Below are positions 47,803 through 57,231 of a stretch of 64,000 nucleotides of DNA, in pieces. This DNA comes from CAZGSD01 sp964528305. Its GTDB lineage: Bacteria; Patescibacteriota; Gracilibacteria; UBA1369. The position numbers and the translations under genes were made by a program. Location: positions 124,001 to 188,000 of the forward strand of contig CAZGSD010000002.1 in NCBI GenBank assembly GCA_964528305.1. Direction: 5' to 3'. Below the pieces are notes generated by a model. The model saw nothing but the letters and a program-made list of their open reading frames with translations. It was not told the DNA's origin and did not search any database. Numbering within the stretch: the first letter of the stretch is position 1; every line of letters begins with the position of its first letter.

Positions 47803-49128
47803 AGCTATCAAACGCTGACGATAATCATGCCAAATTAATCCCGCTATTAATGCCATCATGACCTGTCCAGGCCAACTGGTATACAAATAATGATCCAGCA
47901 TCGCCAAAACTAATAAAGCCAACATTAAAGCCCCATAATTTTTCCAATAATAACGGTCAGAGCGAATAATCCTCCGCATGGAATCAACTAACATTTTCAT
48001 TAAAATCATTCCAACTCCCAAAACCAGCAATACTCCAGGCACACCAATTTCCGCCAACAACAACATAAACACATTATGCACCGGTTGAAACAACCAAGGA
48101 GCAAGAACAAATACACTATACTTAGGCATCATCACGACAAAATTCCCCGCACCAACTCCATACCAAAGATTATCTCTAATCATATTAACCGCTACTTCTG
48201 AAAAAAGCAGTCTTTCATCCAGAGCATTTGCTGAAAAATCAAAAATTCTATTTATAATTACACGATCCACACCCAGCCACACCACCACGAATAGGGCGCC
48301 AACCAAACCTATCACCAAAGGTTTCCAATGAATTTTCACCGCTCTCATCGCTATCATAGCCAAAGAAAAAGCCAACATCGCCAACCAAGCCCCACGAGAA
48401 AAAGACAGTAAAATCCCGACCATAAAAGCTATCAACCAATACCACATTTTATGCCAATTTTCGCCCCTCAGCTTCTGTACAACCAAACACAAACAAACCA
48501 CTAAAAATCCACCAAAAATATTAGCATGACCAAAAGTACCATAAGCTCTAATTATCCTTTCACCCCCCAAATTCACCTTAGCCACATTTAAATCTCCAGA
48601 TGATAAATGAGATTCTCCCAAAAACTGTAATCCCAAATCAGATTGACTAAAATATTGCCCCAAGCCAATCAGAACCTGCAAGGCTGCACCTAAAAACAAA
48701 AATCTCAACACCTCATCACGTGACAAAACCCCCCTCCCCAACAAAAAAATAAATCCAAATAATTCCAACAGACGAAATCCCTGCAACAAAACCATCATTC
48801 GATCTGTGCTCCAAAAAACACCAAACAGCACCCACATCAAAAGTAACATTAAAATTGATCCCAAAACACGTTCCAGATTATCAATAGACGGCAAAGCTTT
48901 TACAAAATCACCACCACGTACAACGTCTAACGCATAAAAAGCTATAGCCAACAACAAAAAGATCTCACCAACATATACAAATACGCTACCAAAATTATTA
49001 AATTGGCCAGAAAACAAATCCCCACGATAAATTAATGTCCTAATCTGCAAAGGAAAAATCACCAAAAAAATCCGCAAACACCAAACTGATAATTTATCTA
49101 GACTTAGTTTTAGTTTCGGTAGACGCAT
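47791..49128 (-). CDS. O-antigen ligase/polymerase-like (Wzy/WaaL) membrane protein
   Basis: About 445 residues from the start at 49128 (MRLPKLKLSL); the earlier in-frame start overlaps the preceding lipoprotein gene. About eleven membrane segments, with a large external loop containing INRIFDFSANALDERLLFSEVA, and the Wzy_C/O-antigen-ligase-like stretch NIFGGFLVVCL...LSFSRGAWLAMLAF. The later motif FQPVHNVFMLLLAEIGVPGVLL has the histidine conserved in this family. It would polymerise or ligate a surface glycan made with the glycosyltransferases nearby. Confidence 0.75.
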   Translation of the reverse strand: MRLPKLKLSLDKLSVWCLRIFLVIFPLQIRTLIYRGDLFSGQFNNFGSVFVYVGEIFLLLAIAFYALDVVRGGDFVKALPSIDNLERVLGSILMLLLMWVLFGVFWSTDRMMVLLQGFRLLELFGFIFLLGRGVLSRDEVLRFLFLGAALQVLIGLGQYFSQSDLGLQFLGESHLSSGDLNVAKVNLGGERIIRAYGTFGHANIFGGFLVVCLCLVVQKLRGENWHKMWYWLIAFMVGILLSFSRGAWLAMLAFSLAMIAMRAVKIHWKPLVIGLVGALFVVVWLGVDRVIINRIFDFSANALDERLLFSEVAVNMIRDNLWYGVGAGNFVVMMPKYSVFVLAPWLFQPVHNVFMLLLAEIGVPGVLLVLGVGMILMKMLVDSMRRIIRSDRYYWKNYGALMLALLVLAMLDHYLYTSWPGQVMMALIAGLIWHDYRQRLIALNS

Positions 49129-50647
49129 TATTTTTAGTATTATCATTTTTAGGAGCAGAAGCCGCTGGAGGCACAGAATTTGGACCACTAGATGATTTCC
49201 CTCCAACAGGCAAAAGAGGTGGTTTCAACAAAATCCCTTCTGGTGGTAGAATTAGATTAATTTCTGATTCTGCTTTACGCATAGCCGCCTCTGGTTTATC
49301 CACAGTAGATAATACCGCTTCCACCGCCTTGGCAAAAATATTTTTATATAAATCCCAATCATATATAGGCAAACTTTCAGCATATCCAACCTGCTCAGCA
49401 AAAACACCATAAATAGCATCTTCCTTTTGTTTCTCTATCAAATCACGACGTGAAGTAGGACGATGAGTCTTTTGATTATAATAAACCAAATTATCACGAG
49501 AAGTGGCAAACATAAGAAAATCCCAAGCCGTTTTAGGATTGGCAGAATTACGACTAACAGTCTCTACAAAATAATTGGCATAAGCGTCCCGCTTTTCAGT
49601 AGAAGTCCTCGGATCATTCACCTGTGGAACCACTGAAATACGAACAGCATCAGGCGTAATAGTCTGAACATTTTTCTTTTTCAATTGATCCATTTCATCC
49701 ATGATCTGCTCATACAGATAAGAATATCCGAAAATCATAGCCACTTTACCTCGAGCAAAAGCCTCTACTTCTTTCACTGCAGAAGTTGGCTCAACCATAT
49801 ATTCATTCCATGAATAGTTCTTCTGAGAAGCCAAAGCAAAACTGGTATAGAGATCCAATGCTTTACTGGCAGGATTAAAAGACGATCCTCCACCACTCAC
49901 CGCCTGCTGCTTCATAAATTCAGCAGCATTCATGGCGTCATTATAAAAATCCACCTTATACTGCAACATTAACATATATAGTATGTCCATCGCTCGAGCG
50001 ATATTATCAAACCTGCCCATAGCTACTCCCCCAACCTCAAATCTTTCAAAACTATTATCAGCTTTGGTCAGACGAAAAACATCATCTTTAAATTCCTCCC
50101 AAGTCGCTGCCGGACGACCCCGTGACGGCACGCGATCTTCATAAAGGTTTTTATTGTAATACAAAGCCAAAGTGTCTATCCCCATCGGCAGGCCAAAAAC
50201 CTTCACACCCCCATCACGTGGATCAGTAAACACAGCATCTTTTTCAGCTACACTAGCAAAAGTTGCAGCAAACTGCTTTGGCCCCAAAACCTGCGCGTCT
50301 AATGGTGTAATTTTTTTGGCATTTTTCTTTAACCAATAATTGGGTACCGAAAAAATATCTGGCCCCTCTCCCTCAGCCAATTCATTTAAAATAGTACGAT
50401 AATAATCGTCGGCATTATCAAATTTTTTATATTTAATTGTCACATTGGGATGCAAAGCCTGATACTGCTGAATAAGAGGCCTCATCACATCTTCTTCATC
50501 AAACAATTTATAATAAACCAACTGCGTGCGCTGAGTATTTACAACCGCGCGCCCCCCTTGTTGTTTTTTCATACAGCCACTCAAAATCATTCCTCCAACC
50601 ATCGATAATATGAGCAGCGCTAAAATTTTTTGTATTTGTTTTGACAT
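49094..50647 (-). CDS. extracellular solute-binding lipoprotein (family 1)
   Basis: About 517 residues from the start at 50647 (MSKQIQKIL). The lipobox LSGC follows the signal sequence. The mature part has the sugar-ABC family 1 pattern: TIKYKKFDNADDYYRTILNELAEGEGPDIF, GLPMGIDTLALYYNKNLY, and W-rich C-terminal lobe (NPKTAWDFLMFAT). The tail is Ser/Pro/Thr-rich. No ABC permease or ATPase is adjacent. It sits between a glycosyltransferase and a polymerase-like gene, so it may be a glycan-binding protein rather than a transporter part. The end overlaps the next gene by 35 bases. Confidence 0.82.
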   Translation of the reverse strand: MSKQIQKILALLILSMVGGMILSGCMKKQQGGRAVVNTQRTQLVYYKLFDEEDVMRPLIQQYQALHPNVTIKYKKFDNADDYYRTILNELAEGEGPDIFSVPNYWLKKNAKKITPLDAQVLGPKQFAATFASVAEKDAVFTDPRDGGVKVFGLPMGIDTLALYYNKNLYEDRVPSRGRPAATWEEFKDDVFRLTKADNSFERFEVGGVAMGRFDNIARAMDILYMLMLQYKVDFYNDAMNAAEFMKQQAVSGGGSSFNPASKALDLYTSFALASQKNYSWNEYMVEPTSAVKEVEAFARGKVAMIFGYSYLYEQIMDEMDQLKKKNVQTITPDAVRISVVPQVNDPRTSTEKRDAYANYFVETVSRNSANPKTAWDFLMFATSRDNLVYYNQKTHRPTSRRDLIEKQKEDAIYGVFAEQVGYAESLPIYDWDLYKNIFAKAVEAVLSTVDKPEAAMRKAESEINLILPPEGILLKPPLLPVGGKSSSGPNSVPPAASAPKNDNTKNNASTETKTKSR

Positions 50648-50688
50648 AACCATCAACATTTAAATAACCAGCGACATTGTAACAGATA

Positions 50689-51639
50689 TCAACGCCCCAA
50701 AACCAGCCGGGAGTATTTTTTCCGTCCATCACGCACTCCCTCTAAAAAATATTTTTTGCTCAAAACATAATAATATATATCCCTCCACCAACCGCCCCAC
50801 CAACGCGCCCCCAATGCCAATAGCCAGACATTTAAAGGCAAAGTAATCAAACGCAACATCAGTTTTTTCTTCCAATTTGGAATTTTTCCCAATTCCGGAT
50901 ATTTACGATGAATAATCCAAGCCGATCTACCTATATCTTTCATTCTTTTTTTCAAAGATTTCTCCTCCATAGGGTGATAGTGATAACCAACAGCCCAAGA
51001 ATTATAATAAAGTTTCAATCCAGCCCATTTTTCCAGACGATACCCCAACTCAATATCCTCCCAACCATATCCAGAAAAAGCAGTATCGAATGGGAATTTT
51101 TTTAACAATGAAGTTTTTAGGGAAATATTGGAAGTATAAAAGAAATTAAAATCAGCCAATTGCCGCCCCTGTAGTTTTTCATAAGCAAATTGATGCCCAC
51201 CAAATTTACCAAACACCACGGAGCCATTAACCAACCAATTCATAAAAGGAGTAATCTGCAACTCCGGATGCCAAGCAGTAAACCCTAACACAGCCTCATT
51301 TTCAGCTGGATGCAAATAATGGAATTTCTGATGTTCATAAAGAAAATCATGCGTAGGAACAATATCATCGCCAATCATTAATACCACTTGCCCACGAGCT
51401 TTTTTGATAGCAGTATTTCTAGCCACTCCCTGCCCCTGATTTTTCTGCTTAATATAAATTAGATTTTTATTCTTCTTACGGAAAGATTGAACAACACTAG
51501 CCGTATTATCAGTACTCCCATCATCCACCACAATCACCTCATAATCTACCGGCTGCACTGACTGCTGAAACAAAGCAGTTAACGTTTTAGCCAAAACATC
51601 AGCACGGTTATAAGTGGGAATAACTACAGAAAAAAACAT
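50689..51639 (-). CDS. GT2-family glycosyltransferase
   Basis: 316 residues. GT-A domain: SVVIPTYNRADVLAKTLTAL, VIVVDDGSTDNTASVV, GVARNTAIKKARGQVVLMIGDDI (DxD-like), and later FDTAFSGYGWEDIELGYRL with the ED base motif. The C-terminal part (YRKLG-like helices and basic end) is a short membrane-associating tail. Substrate unknown. It lies next to the lipoprotein and polymerase-like genes. Confidence 0.9.
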   Translation of the reverse strand: MFFSVVIPTYNRADVLAKTLTALFQQSVQPVDYEVIVVDDGSTDNTASVVQSFRKKNKNLIYIKQKNQGQGVARNTAIKKARGQVVLMIGDDIVPTHDFLYEHQKFHYLHPAENEAVLGFTAWHPELQITPFMNWLVNGSVVFGKFGGHQFAYEKLQGRQLADFNFFYTSNISLKTSLLKKFPFDTAFSGYGWEDIELGYRLEKWAGLKLYYNSWAVGYHYHPMEEKSLKKRMKDIGRSAWIIHRKYPELGKIPNWKKKLMLRLITLPLNVWLLALGARWWGGWWRDIYYYVLSKKYFLEGVRDGRKKYSRLVLGR

Positions 51640-51737
51640 GTATTATCGCTATAAACATTCCAAGACTATAGTACATGAATTCAGAAGAGACCGAAAGGAA
51701 ATGCTCCTCGCCTTCAAAGGGCACCATATCAACGAGT

Positions 51738-51862
51738 AGAGAAACTCTGAAAATTGTTATTTTACAAGGCAGCAAACTAAAATATTTCGCAGCGTATAGA
51801 ATATACGTGAGAAATATTTTAGTGCAGCTAACGCTGTAAAATACAATTTTCAGAGTTTCTCT
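51738..51862. repeat. large inverted-repeat element, copy 2 of the 3631 family
   Basis: Arms 51738-51766 and 51835-51862 are inverted copies differing by a single-base indel (AGAGAAACTCTGAAAATTG...). The interior contains CTAAAATATTT/AAATATTTTAG and a central CGTATA-GAA-TATACG. Read on the minus strand it starts at the ssb stop codon. Compared with the copy at 3631-3754 it shares GAARCTCTRAAAATT, TTTTAC and GCGTT, and at the other end GCCTTGTAAAA, while the interior has diverged. Confidence 0.75.
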
Positions 51863-52238
51863 AAGCCTCTACGGTAACTAGATTAATCTCATCCACATCA
51901 TTTTTTTTCTTATAAGTGATGAAATTCACTTCATCAGCATGAACCTCCGTAACTGTTTTCGTCTTCCCTTCTTTATCCTGAAATTTATTAGTTTGCATCT
52001 TCCCCTCAACCAAAACAGCCGATCCCTTTTTAAGGTATTCCACACAGGTTTCAGCCAAACGCCTCCAGGCTATAATATTATGGAAATCAGTATATTCTTT
52101 TTTTTCTCCCAATTTGCTTTTCCAATTCCTGTTAGTAGCTAGAGTAAATTTAGCCATTTTTACACCAGAATCGAAATCCATTATCTCCGGATCACGGGTC
52201 AAATTACCAATCAACAAGACCTTATTCAATGAGCGCAT
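51861..52238 (-). CDS. ssb: single-stranded DNA-binding protein
   Basis: 125 residues. OB-fold signature: LNKVLLIGNLTRDPE, KMAKFTLATNR, YTDFHNIIAWRRLAETCVEYLKKGSAVLVEGKMQTNKF. The long flexible tail and acidic tip (DDIPF) of E. coli SSB are missing; the protein ends shortly after the OB fold (VDEINLVTVEA). This suggests either a minor SSB or a form that does not use the tip for partner binding. The stop codon is the first base set of the 51738-51862 element. Confidence 0.93.
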   Translation of the reverse strand: MRSLNKVLLIGNLTRDPEIMDFDSGVKMAKFTLATNRNWKSKLGEKKEYTDFHNIIAWRRLAETCVEYLKKGSAVLVEGKMQTNKFQDKEGKTKTVTEVHADEVNFITYKKKNDVDEINLVTVEA

Positions 52239-52353
52239 ATATTATCTAATTAAATAATAAAAACATCCCCATCTTAAAAAAGACAAATTAAACCAGGATT
52301 AAAAATTGATTAATTCAGATAAAAAAGTAATTATAAAGAAAAACAAATTGCCA

Positions 52354-53565
52354 ATGGATATACGTACTATAAAAACAGCATCACTGCATAATAAACGAGT
52401 AATACTGCGCGTGGATTTCAACGTACCCATAAAACAAGGCCAGGTAATGGACATCACGCGCATTCGTGAAAGTCTAGCTACCATTAAATACCTACTAAAA
52501 AATAAATGCAGCATAGTCATTATTTCACATTTAGGACGGCCAGACGGGCAGATCAACCCAACCTATAGCCTCCACCCAGTAGCCAAAAAACTCCAATGGT
52601 TATTGCACAAAAAAATAAATTTTTTAGCTGAACCATTGAACAAAAAAATTGTTGAGAAATGCCAACAATTAAAATCTGGAAAAATTATAATGCTCGAAAA
52701 CATACGTTTTTATCCAGGTGAAGAAAAAAATGACACGAATTTCGCCAAAACCCTTAGCACATTGGGAGATTTATATGTTAACGACGCTTTTGCTTGTTCA
52801 CATCGAGCTCACGCCTCTATACACGCCATCACTAAATTTTTACCATCTTATAGCGGACTACTACTAGAAAATGAAATTCAAAAACTAAGCCTGATTTTCG
52901 ACGAATTACAACATCCAGTTAGTTTTATTATCGGTGGAGCTAAAATTGAAGATAAAATAGAATTGATCAAAAGTTTTGCCAGTAAAGTAGATCATTTCCT
53001 CTTTGGTGGCGGTATAGCAAACACTTTTTTAGGCAGCAGAGGATGGAAAATGGGTAAATCTCTACAACAAAAAAATCTCTATCAAATTGCACAAGAAATT
53101 ACAACAGCCATACACCGCAAACGAAAAAACATTCATTATCCAACCGACCTGCTACTAGCGGAAAAACTAAGTCATTTCACGGCAGTTAAAAACAGCTCAA
53201 ATCATCTAATTCCAAATCATTTAGCCGCATATGATATTGGCAAGAAAACCACCAAACAGTTCTGTGAAATCATTGGTAAATCACGTACCATCATCTGGAA
53301 CGGCCCACTAGGCGTTATAGAGTATCGCCCTTTTCGCCACGGCACGAAAAAAATTGTACAAGCCATAGCACGAGCACATAAACATGGCGCCACCACCATC
53401 ATCGGAGGAGGTGATACTTTGGAAGCTCTCAAAATACTAGGCATCAGTCACCGAAATTTCACCCATGTCTCCACGGGAGGCGGCGCCATGCTGGAATTTT
53501 TGGAAAAAGGCACACTACCAGGAATAGAAGTCTTGATCGACAAAGACAAAACCAGAACAAAATAA
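52354..53565 (+). CDS. pgk: phosphoglycerate kinase
   Basis: 403 residues from the ATG at 52354 (MDIRTIKTASL); the frame continues upstream to a TTG at 52306, which I reject. Both domains are present: VILRVDFNVPI, ISHLGRPDG, ENIRFYPGEEKND, FVNDAFACSHRAHAS-like segment, IIGGAKIEDKI, LFGGGIANTFL, WNGPLGVIE, and the nucleotide-binding end IIGGGDTLEAL with STGGGAMLEFLE. Glycolytic ATP generation is consistent with a fermentative small-genome lifestyle. Confidence 0.95.
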   Translation: MDIRTIKTASLHNKRVILRVDFNVPIKQGQVMDITRIRESLATIKYLLKNKCSIVIISHLGRPDGQINPTYSLHPVAKKLQWLLHKKINFLAEPLNKKIVEKCQQLKSGKIIMLENIRFYPGEEKNDTNFAKTLSTLGDLYVNDAFACSHRAHASIHAITKFLPSYSGLLLENEIQKLSLIFDELQHPVSFIIGGAKIEDKIELIKSFASKVDHFLFGGGIANTFLGSRGWKMGKSLQQKNLYQIAQEITTAIHRKRKNIHYPTDLLLAEKLSHFTAVKNSSNHLIPNHLAAYDIGKKTTKQFCEIIGKSRTIIWNGPLGVIEYRPFRHGTKKIVQAIARAHKHGATTIIGGGDTLEALKILGISHRNFTHVSTGGGAMLEFLEKGTLPGIEVLIDKDKTRTK

Positions 53566-53586
53566 AACAAGTATTACTGCCAGGCC

Positions 53587-56265
53587 CTACTTATTCTCCT
53601 TCTTTTTCCCCTGCAGTAACAAGGCATTTTTATCCACCACTAACTTAGCTCGAGTTTTAGGAGCAGGCGGCAGCGCAGCCAGGCCCGCCGCTGGCTCCGA
53701 TAAAACCGAATTTCCAGCCTCATCAATATCTATCCCCTTGCTCCAACGCATGATTTTATCCTCCACCACCGCCCGCGGCGCCGAGTAACGCTCCCGTGCC
53801 AAACGCACAACCTTTTCCCGTCTATCGGGGTCCACATCAAATTGCGGCGGCGGCAAAGTAGCCAAAGAAAAAGTTTTGGAGGGCATACCATCAATCAAAA
53901 GCCGCATATAAGCAGTATATTTACTCAAATTCACCAAATCATTTGGAAGCACTTCTTCTCCATATTGCTGTGACAAATATTCCGCATCATCATACCCCAC
54001 CTGAAAACTCAAAATACTACCCACATTACCAAATACAGCATCACGCACCTCATCAGGCATCTGGGCTATGTATTGATTGGCCATACTCAAATTCAGCTTA
54101 TATTTTCTAGCCTCAGACAAAATAGTCGCAAAAGAATCAGTGGCAAAATTTTGGAATTCATCCACATACAGATAAAAATCTGTACGATCTTTTTCAGGTA
54201 TATTGGCCCTGCTCATGGCATCAATTTGGAATTTCGTAATAATCATAGCACCAAGCAATGAAGAATTATCTTCACCAATTTTACCTTTGGACAAATTAAC
54301 TATAACAATCTTCTTATTGTCCATAGCCCAACGCAAATCCAGCTTGGAATTAACTTGGCCCAGCACATTACGAACAATAGGACTTGAAAGAAATTGCCCG
54401 ACTTTATTGAGAATTGGTGAAATCGCTTCCACTCTCATTTTCGGCTCCATCACTTCAAATTCATTCAACCAAAAGCTTTTCACCAATGGATCCTGAATTT
54501 TTTTAATCACCTTACGTCGGAAATCAGCATCCTGCAAAATACGTGGAATACCAAGCATAGTGGTATTCGGATACTCCAGTAGCGACAAAATAGTATTTCT
54601 CAAAATATGCTCCAAACGTGGCCCCCAACTTTCAGCATATATTTTTTTAAATATTCCCACTAAACCTGAAGCCACAATGGTATTCAAAGATGGATCAATA
54701 TTACTGAGCATATTAAAAGCAATCGGCCACTCCCTATCCGACGGATCAAAAATAACAACATCATTGGTACGCCAAGACGGAACAAAATTCAAAACAGCCT
54801 CCGCCAAATCGCCGTGTGGATCAACCACCGCCACTCCCCGCCCGGCCTGTATATCAGAAAAAATCATATTTTCCAACAAAACAGATTTACCCATACCTGT
54901 TTTACCGATGATATACATATGCCTGCGCCGGTCCAAAGTACGAATACCAAATTCCTGAGAAATTCCACGAAAATTAGTACGACCAATAGCCGTCACCGGA
55001 GCTTCAGAATCGGTAGAAACACGTGGTAAATCATTTGGTGGTTCTATTTTTTTCGAACGTACCCAAAAAATATTAGGGGTTTGTACAGTAATATTGGGAA
55101 GATGATAAATAGTAGCCAATTCTTTAACATTCAACACAAAAGGATTAGACAAAGCACGAGATTGATAACGCTCCACTATAGAAATGTCGCGATAAATTTT
55201 ACTCAAAGTAAATCCATTAGAACTGGGCAGATTAAATTGCTTAAATGATCCAGCAATTTCTTTCAACTTCACCAAGGAAACTTCGTGATTAGCCTTTTTG
55301 GGAACATAGACAATTCTAATATTTACATCAAACAGTAGACCAGATAGTTTTTCTCGAGCCGGCAACATAGATTTTTCATCCAGTTTCTCCTTATCTACAC
55401 TGATTTTTTTAGGACCAACCACCCAGGTCACAGGGAAAAACACCACACGTTTCAACCTACTACTTTTTACAAAGAATTGATAATACAGCTTGCGCAAAAA
55501 TTTTGACTTAAAAGACGCATACACCTCATACACCTTTTGCAAATATTCCCCACGTTTTTCATGAATAGGTTTGATCACAAACTGTATCCAGGCCTGCTCA
55601 TCAGGGTCAGAAAATTTAGCCAAAGTAGCTGTTATAGCCGATAACGGATCAACATTAATACCAGTAGATTTATCTTCAAATTGACTATAAGTTTTAATGG
55701 GCAAAAAATCAGTGGAAGTCAGAGCCAGTTCCGCCCCCACAGCCGTAGCCAAACTATTTAATTTCTGGAAATCCAATTTAGAAGTATCACGATGTATCAC
55801 CACAGCTTTTTCACGCCCCTCTGTCATTTGAGCAGAAGCAGCTTTGGCCACTTCAATATTTTCTGGAATAGCATAATCCGGCACCTCATCAATTTCCACA
55901 TGCGGATATTGAGCATAAATTTGCCCCTCCACCAAATTACGTAACCTAGCAGGGAATTGCACGTAGAAACGAATACTTCTACCAATATTGGCAATTTCAA
56001 AAGAAACCTTTTCCGGCCCCATACCGCGCAATCTATCAAACCATCCAGGATTAGAAACAATACTATGCAAAGTCGCAAAAACCTGTTCAGCCACTATCGG
56101 ACCAGATTCATTATCGCGAGCCACCCGCACCATCAAAACAACCATAGCACCACGGTTAGCACGTTTCTGCTGGGCTTTCACAGCTATCCACTCCAACAAT
56201 ATCAACAGGAAGTAAATCCCTAGCCCACACCAGACCGCCAGATTAATAATCAGATTCCAATTCAT
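53587..56265 (-). CDS. TraD/TraG-like or HerA-like T4SS coupling ATPase
   Basis: 892 residues: an N-terminal membrane segment (LIINLAVWCGLGIYFLLILLEW), a large region (to about 400) with alpha/beta features such as DVNIRIVYVPKKAN, then the ATPase: Walker A GKTGMGKSVLLEN (near 458), VDPHGDLAEAVL, PRILQDADFRRK, VNLSKGKIGEDN, and Walker B FYLYVDEFQNFA (near 701), followed by an ASN-type sensor (NQYIAQMPDEVRDAVFGNVGS). This is the DUF87/TraM-TraD helicase group used by type IV secretion or conjugation. It is widespread in Patescibacteria beside VirB4-like genes. No other T4SS gene is adjacent. Confidence 0.82.
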   Translation of the reverse strand: MNWNLIINLAVWCGLGIYFLLILLEWIAVKAQQKRANRGAMVVLMVRVARDNESGPIVAEQVFATLHSIVSNPGWFDRLRGMGPEKVSFEIANIGRSIRFYVQFPARLRNLVEGQIYAQYPHVEIDEVPDYAIPENIEVAKAASAQMTEGREKAVVIHRDTSKLDFQKLNSLATAVGAELALTSTDFLPIKTYSQFEDKSTGINVDPLSAITATLAKFSDPDEQAWIQFVIKPIHEKRGEYLQKVYEVYASFKSKFLRKLYYQFFVKSSRLKRVVFFPVTWVVGPKKISVDKEKLDEKSMLPAREKLSGLLFDVNIRIVYVPKKANHEVSLVKLKEIAGSFKQFNLPSSNGFTLSKIYRDISIVERYQSRALSNPFVLNVKELATIYHLPNITVQTPNIFWVRSKKIEPPNDLPRVSTDSEAPVTAIGRTNFRGISQEFGIRTLDRRRHMYIIGKTGMGKSVLLENMIFSDIQAGRGVAVVDPHGDLAEAVLNFVPSWRTNDVVIFDPSDREWPIAFNMLSNIDPSLNTIVASGLVGIFKKIYAESWGPRLEHILRNTILSLLEYPNTTMLGIPRILQDADFRRKVIKKIQDPLVKSFWLNEFEVMEPKMRVEAISPILNKVGQFLSSPIVRNVLGQVNSKLDLRWAMDNKKIVIVNLSKGKIGEDNSSLLGAMIITKFQIDAMSRANIPEKDRTDFYLYVDEFQNFATDSFATILSEARKYKLNLSMANQYIAQMPDEVRDAVFGNVGSILSFQVGYDDAEYLSQQYGEEVLPNDLVNLSKYTAYMRLLIDGMPSKTFSLATLPPPQFDVDPDRREKVVRLARERYSAPRAVVEDKIMRWSKGIDIDEAGNSVLSEPAAGLAALPPAPKTRAKLVVDKNALLLQGKKKENK

Positions 56266-56341
56266 GATAAATTAACTTTTCACACCCCCTAAGAATAATC
56301 ATCCCAGCTTCAACAGCAGGTGCAAAAGCATTCTACAGCAT

Positions 56342-56767
56342 TCATGGCTTAAAGTCTATATAACGCTGCAACAAAACAATAGCAGCCATTTCATCCTCAG
56401 TAGCCCTGCGTTGTTCAGCATCCACCCCTATTTTTGTTAAAATTTCATTAGCCTCAAAAGTACTAAAAGATTCATCTATATAATCCAAAACAACATCATT
56501 ACCCAGCCTTTCAGCCAGCCTTTTACCAAACTCCCTAATCCGAAGCGTCTGCTGAGTTTCCTGCCCATCAATAGCCAAAGGCAACCCTACTACGACTTGC
56601 ACAACCTGCTCAGCAGAAACCAAATCGACCAAAACATCCAACACAGCTTCTATTGCCAGCCCACGCAAAACACCACGGCCAAAAGCCATTTGCCTATCCT
56701 TATCAGAAACAGCCAAACCGACTTTTGCTCCACCATAATCCACCGCCAAAACCCGCCCTTTATTCAT
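56342..56767 (-). CDS. ruvX: RuvX/YqgF Holliday junction resolvase-like
   Basis: 141 residues. RNase H-like fold with VDYGGAKVGLAVSD (catalytic Asp), VVGLPLAIDGQETQQTLRIREF and VVLDYIDESFSTFEAN, and the DEMAAIVLLQRYI end. In E. coli YqgF is a 16S rRNA 5'-end processing factor, so both rRNA and DNA roles are possible. Directly downstream of rplI. Confidence 0.93.
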   Translation of the reverse strand: MNKGRVLAVDYGGAKVGLAVSDKDRQMAFGRGVLRGLAIEAVLDVLVDLVSAEQVVQVVVGLPLAIDGQETQQTLRIREFGKRLAERLGNDVVLDYIDESFSTFEANEILTKIGVDAEQRRATEDEMAAIVLLQRYIDFKP

Positions 56768-56773
56768 ATCAAT

Positions 56774-57220
56774 TTAGGAATCAGCTTTAATAACAACCCG
56801 CAGAGAAGCCTTTACACCATCTCCCAATTTGATCTCCACTCGATGCTCTCCTACCTCTTTCAAATGCAATGCACTTGGAAAATTATTTTTAGCCAAACGA
56901 ATTTTAACCTTATCAACCAATATTTTAATCAAATCATCAACTGTAATTGACGCATATAATTTAACTCCATTAGCCCGTCCACGAATTTCCACCGGCTCAG
57001 CCTCTAAACGAGATTTTACCATAGACTGTTCCTCACGCAGACGATCTTTTTCCACCACAGCCTTTTCCATCTTTAATTTAGCTTGCTTAACCATTTCATC
57101 AGTCGCTGCTCTAGCCAACTTTTTTGGCGCCAAAAAATTCAAATAATATCCATCAGCAACATTTTTCACCTCACCTTGACGTGCAATACCCTTCACATTG
57201 CTCAAAAAAACTACTTTCAT
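56774..57220 (-). CDS. rplI: 50S ribosomal protein L9
   Basis: 148 residues from the start at 57220 (MKVVFLSNV). N-terminal domain GIARQGEVKNVADGYYLNFLAPKKLARAA, long connecting helix, and C-terminal domain (YASITVDDLIKILVDKVKIRL...VGEHRVEIKLGDGVKASLRVVI). L9 is absent from several Patescibacteria lineages according to published surveys, so its presence can narrow placement. Located 6 bases from ruvX. Confidence 0.95.
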   Translation of the reverse strand: MKVVFLSNVKGIARQGEVKNVADGYYLNFLAPKKLARAATDEMVKQAKLKMEKAVVEKDRLREEQSMVKSRLEAEPVEIRGRANGVKLYASITVDDLIKILVDKVKIRLAKNNFPSALHLKEVGEHRVEIKLGDGVKASLRVVIKADS

Positions 57221-57231
57221 AGACACACAAG

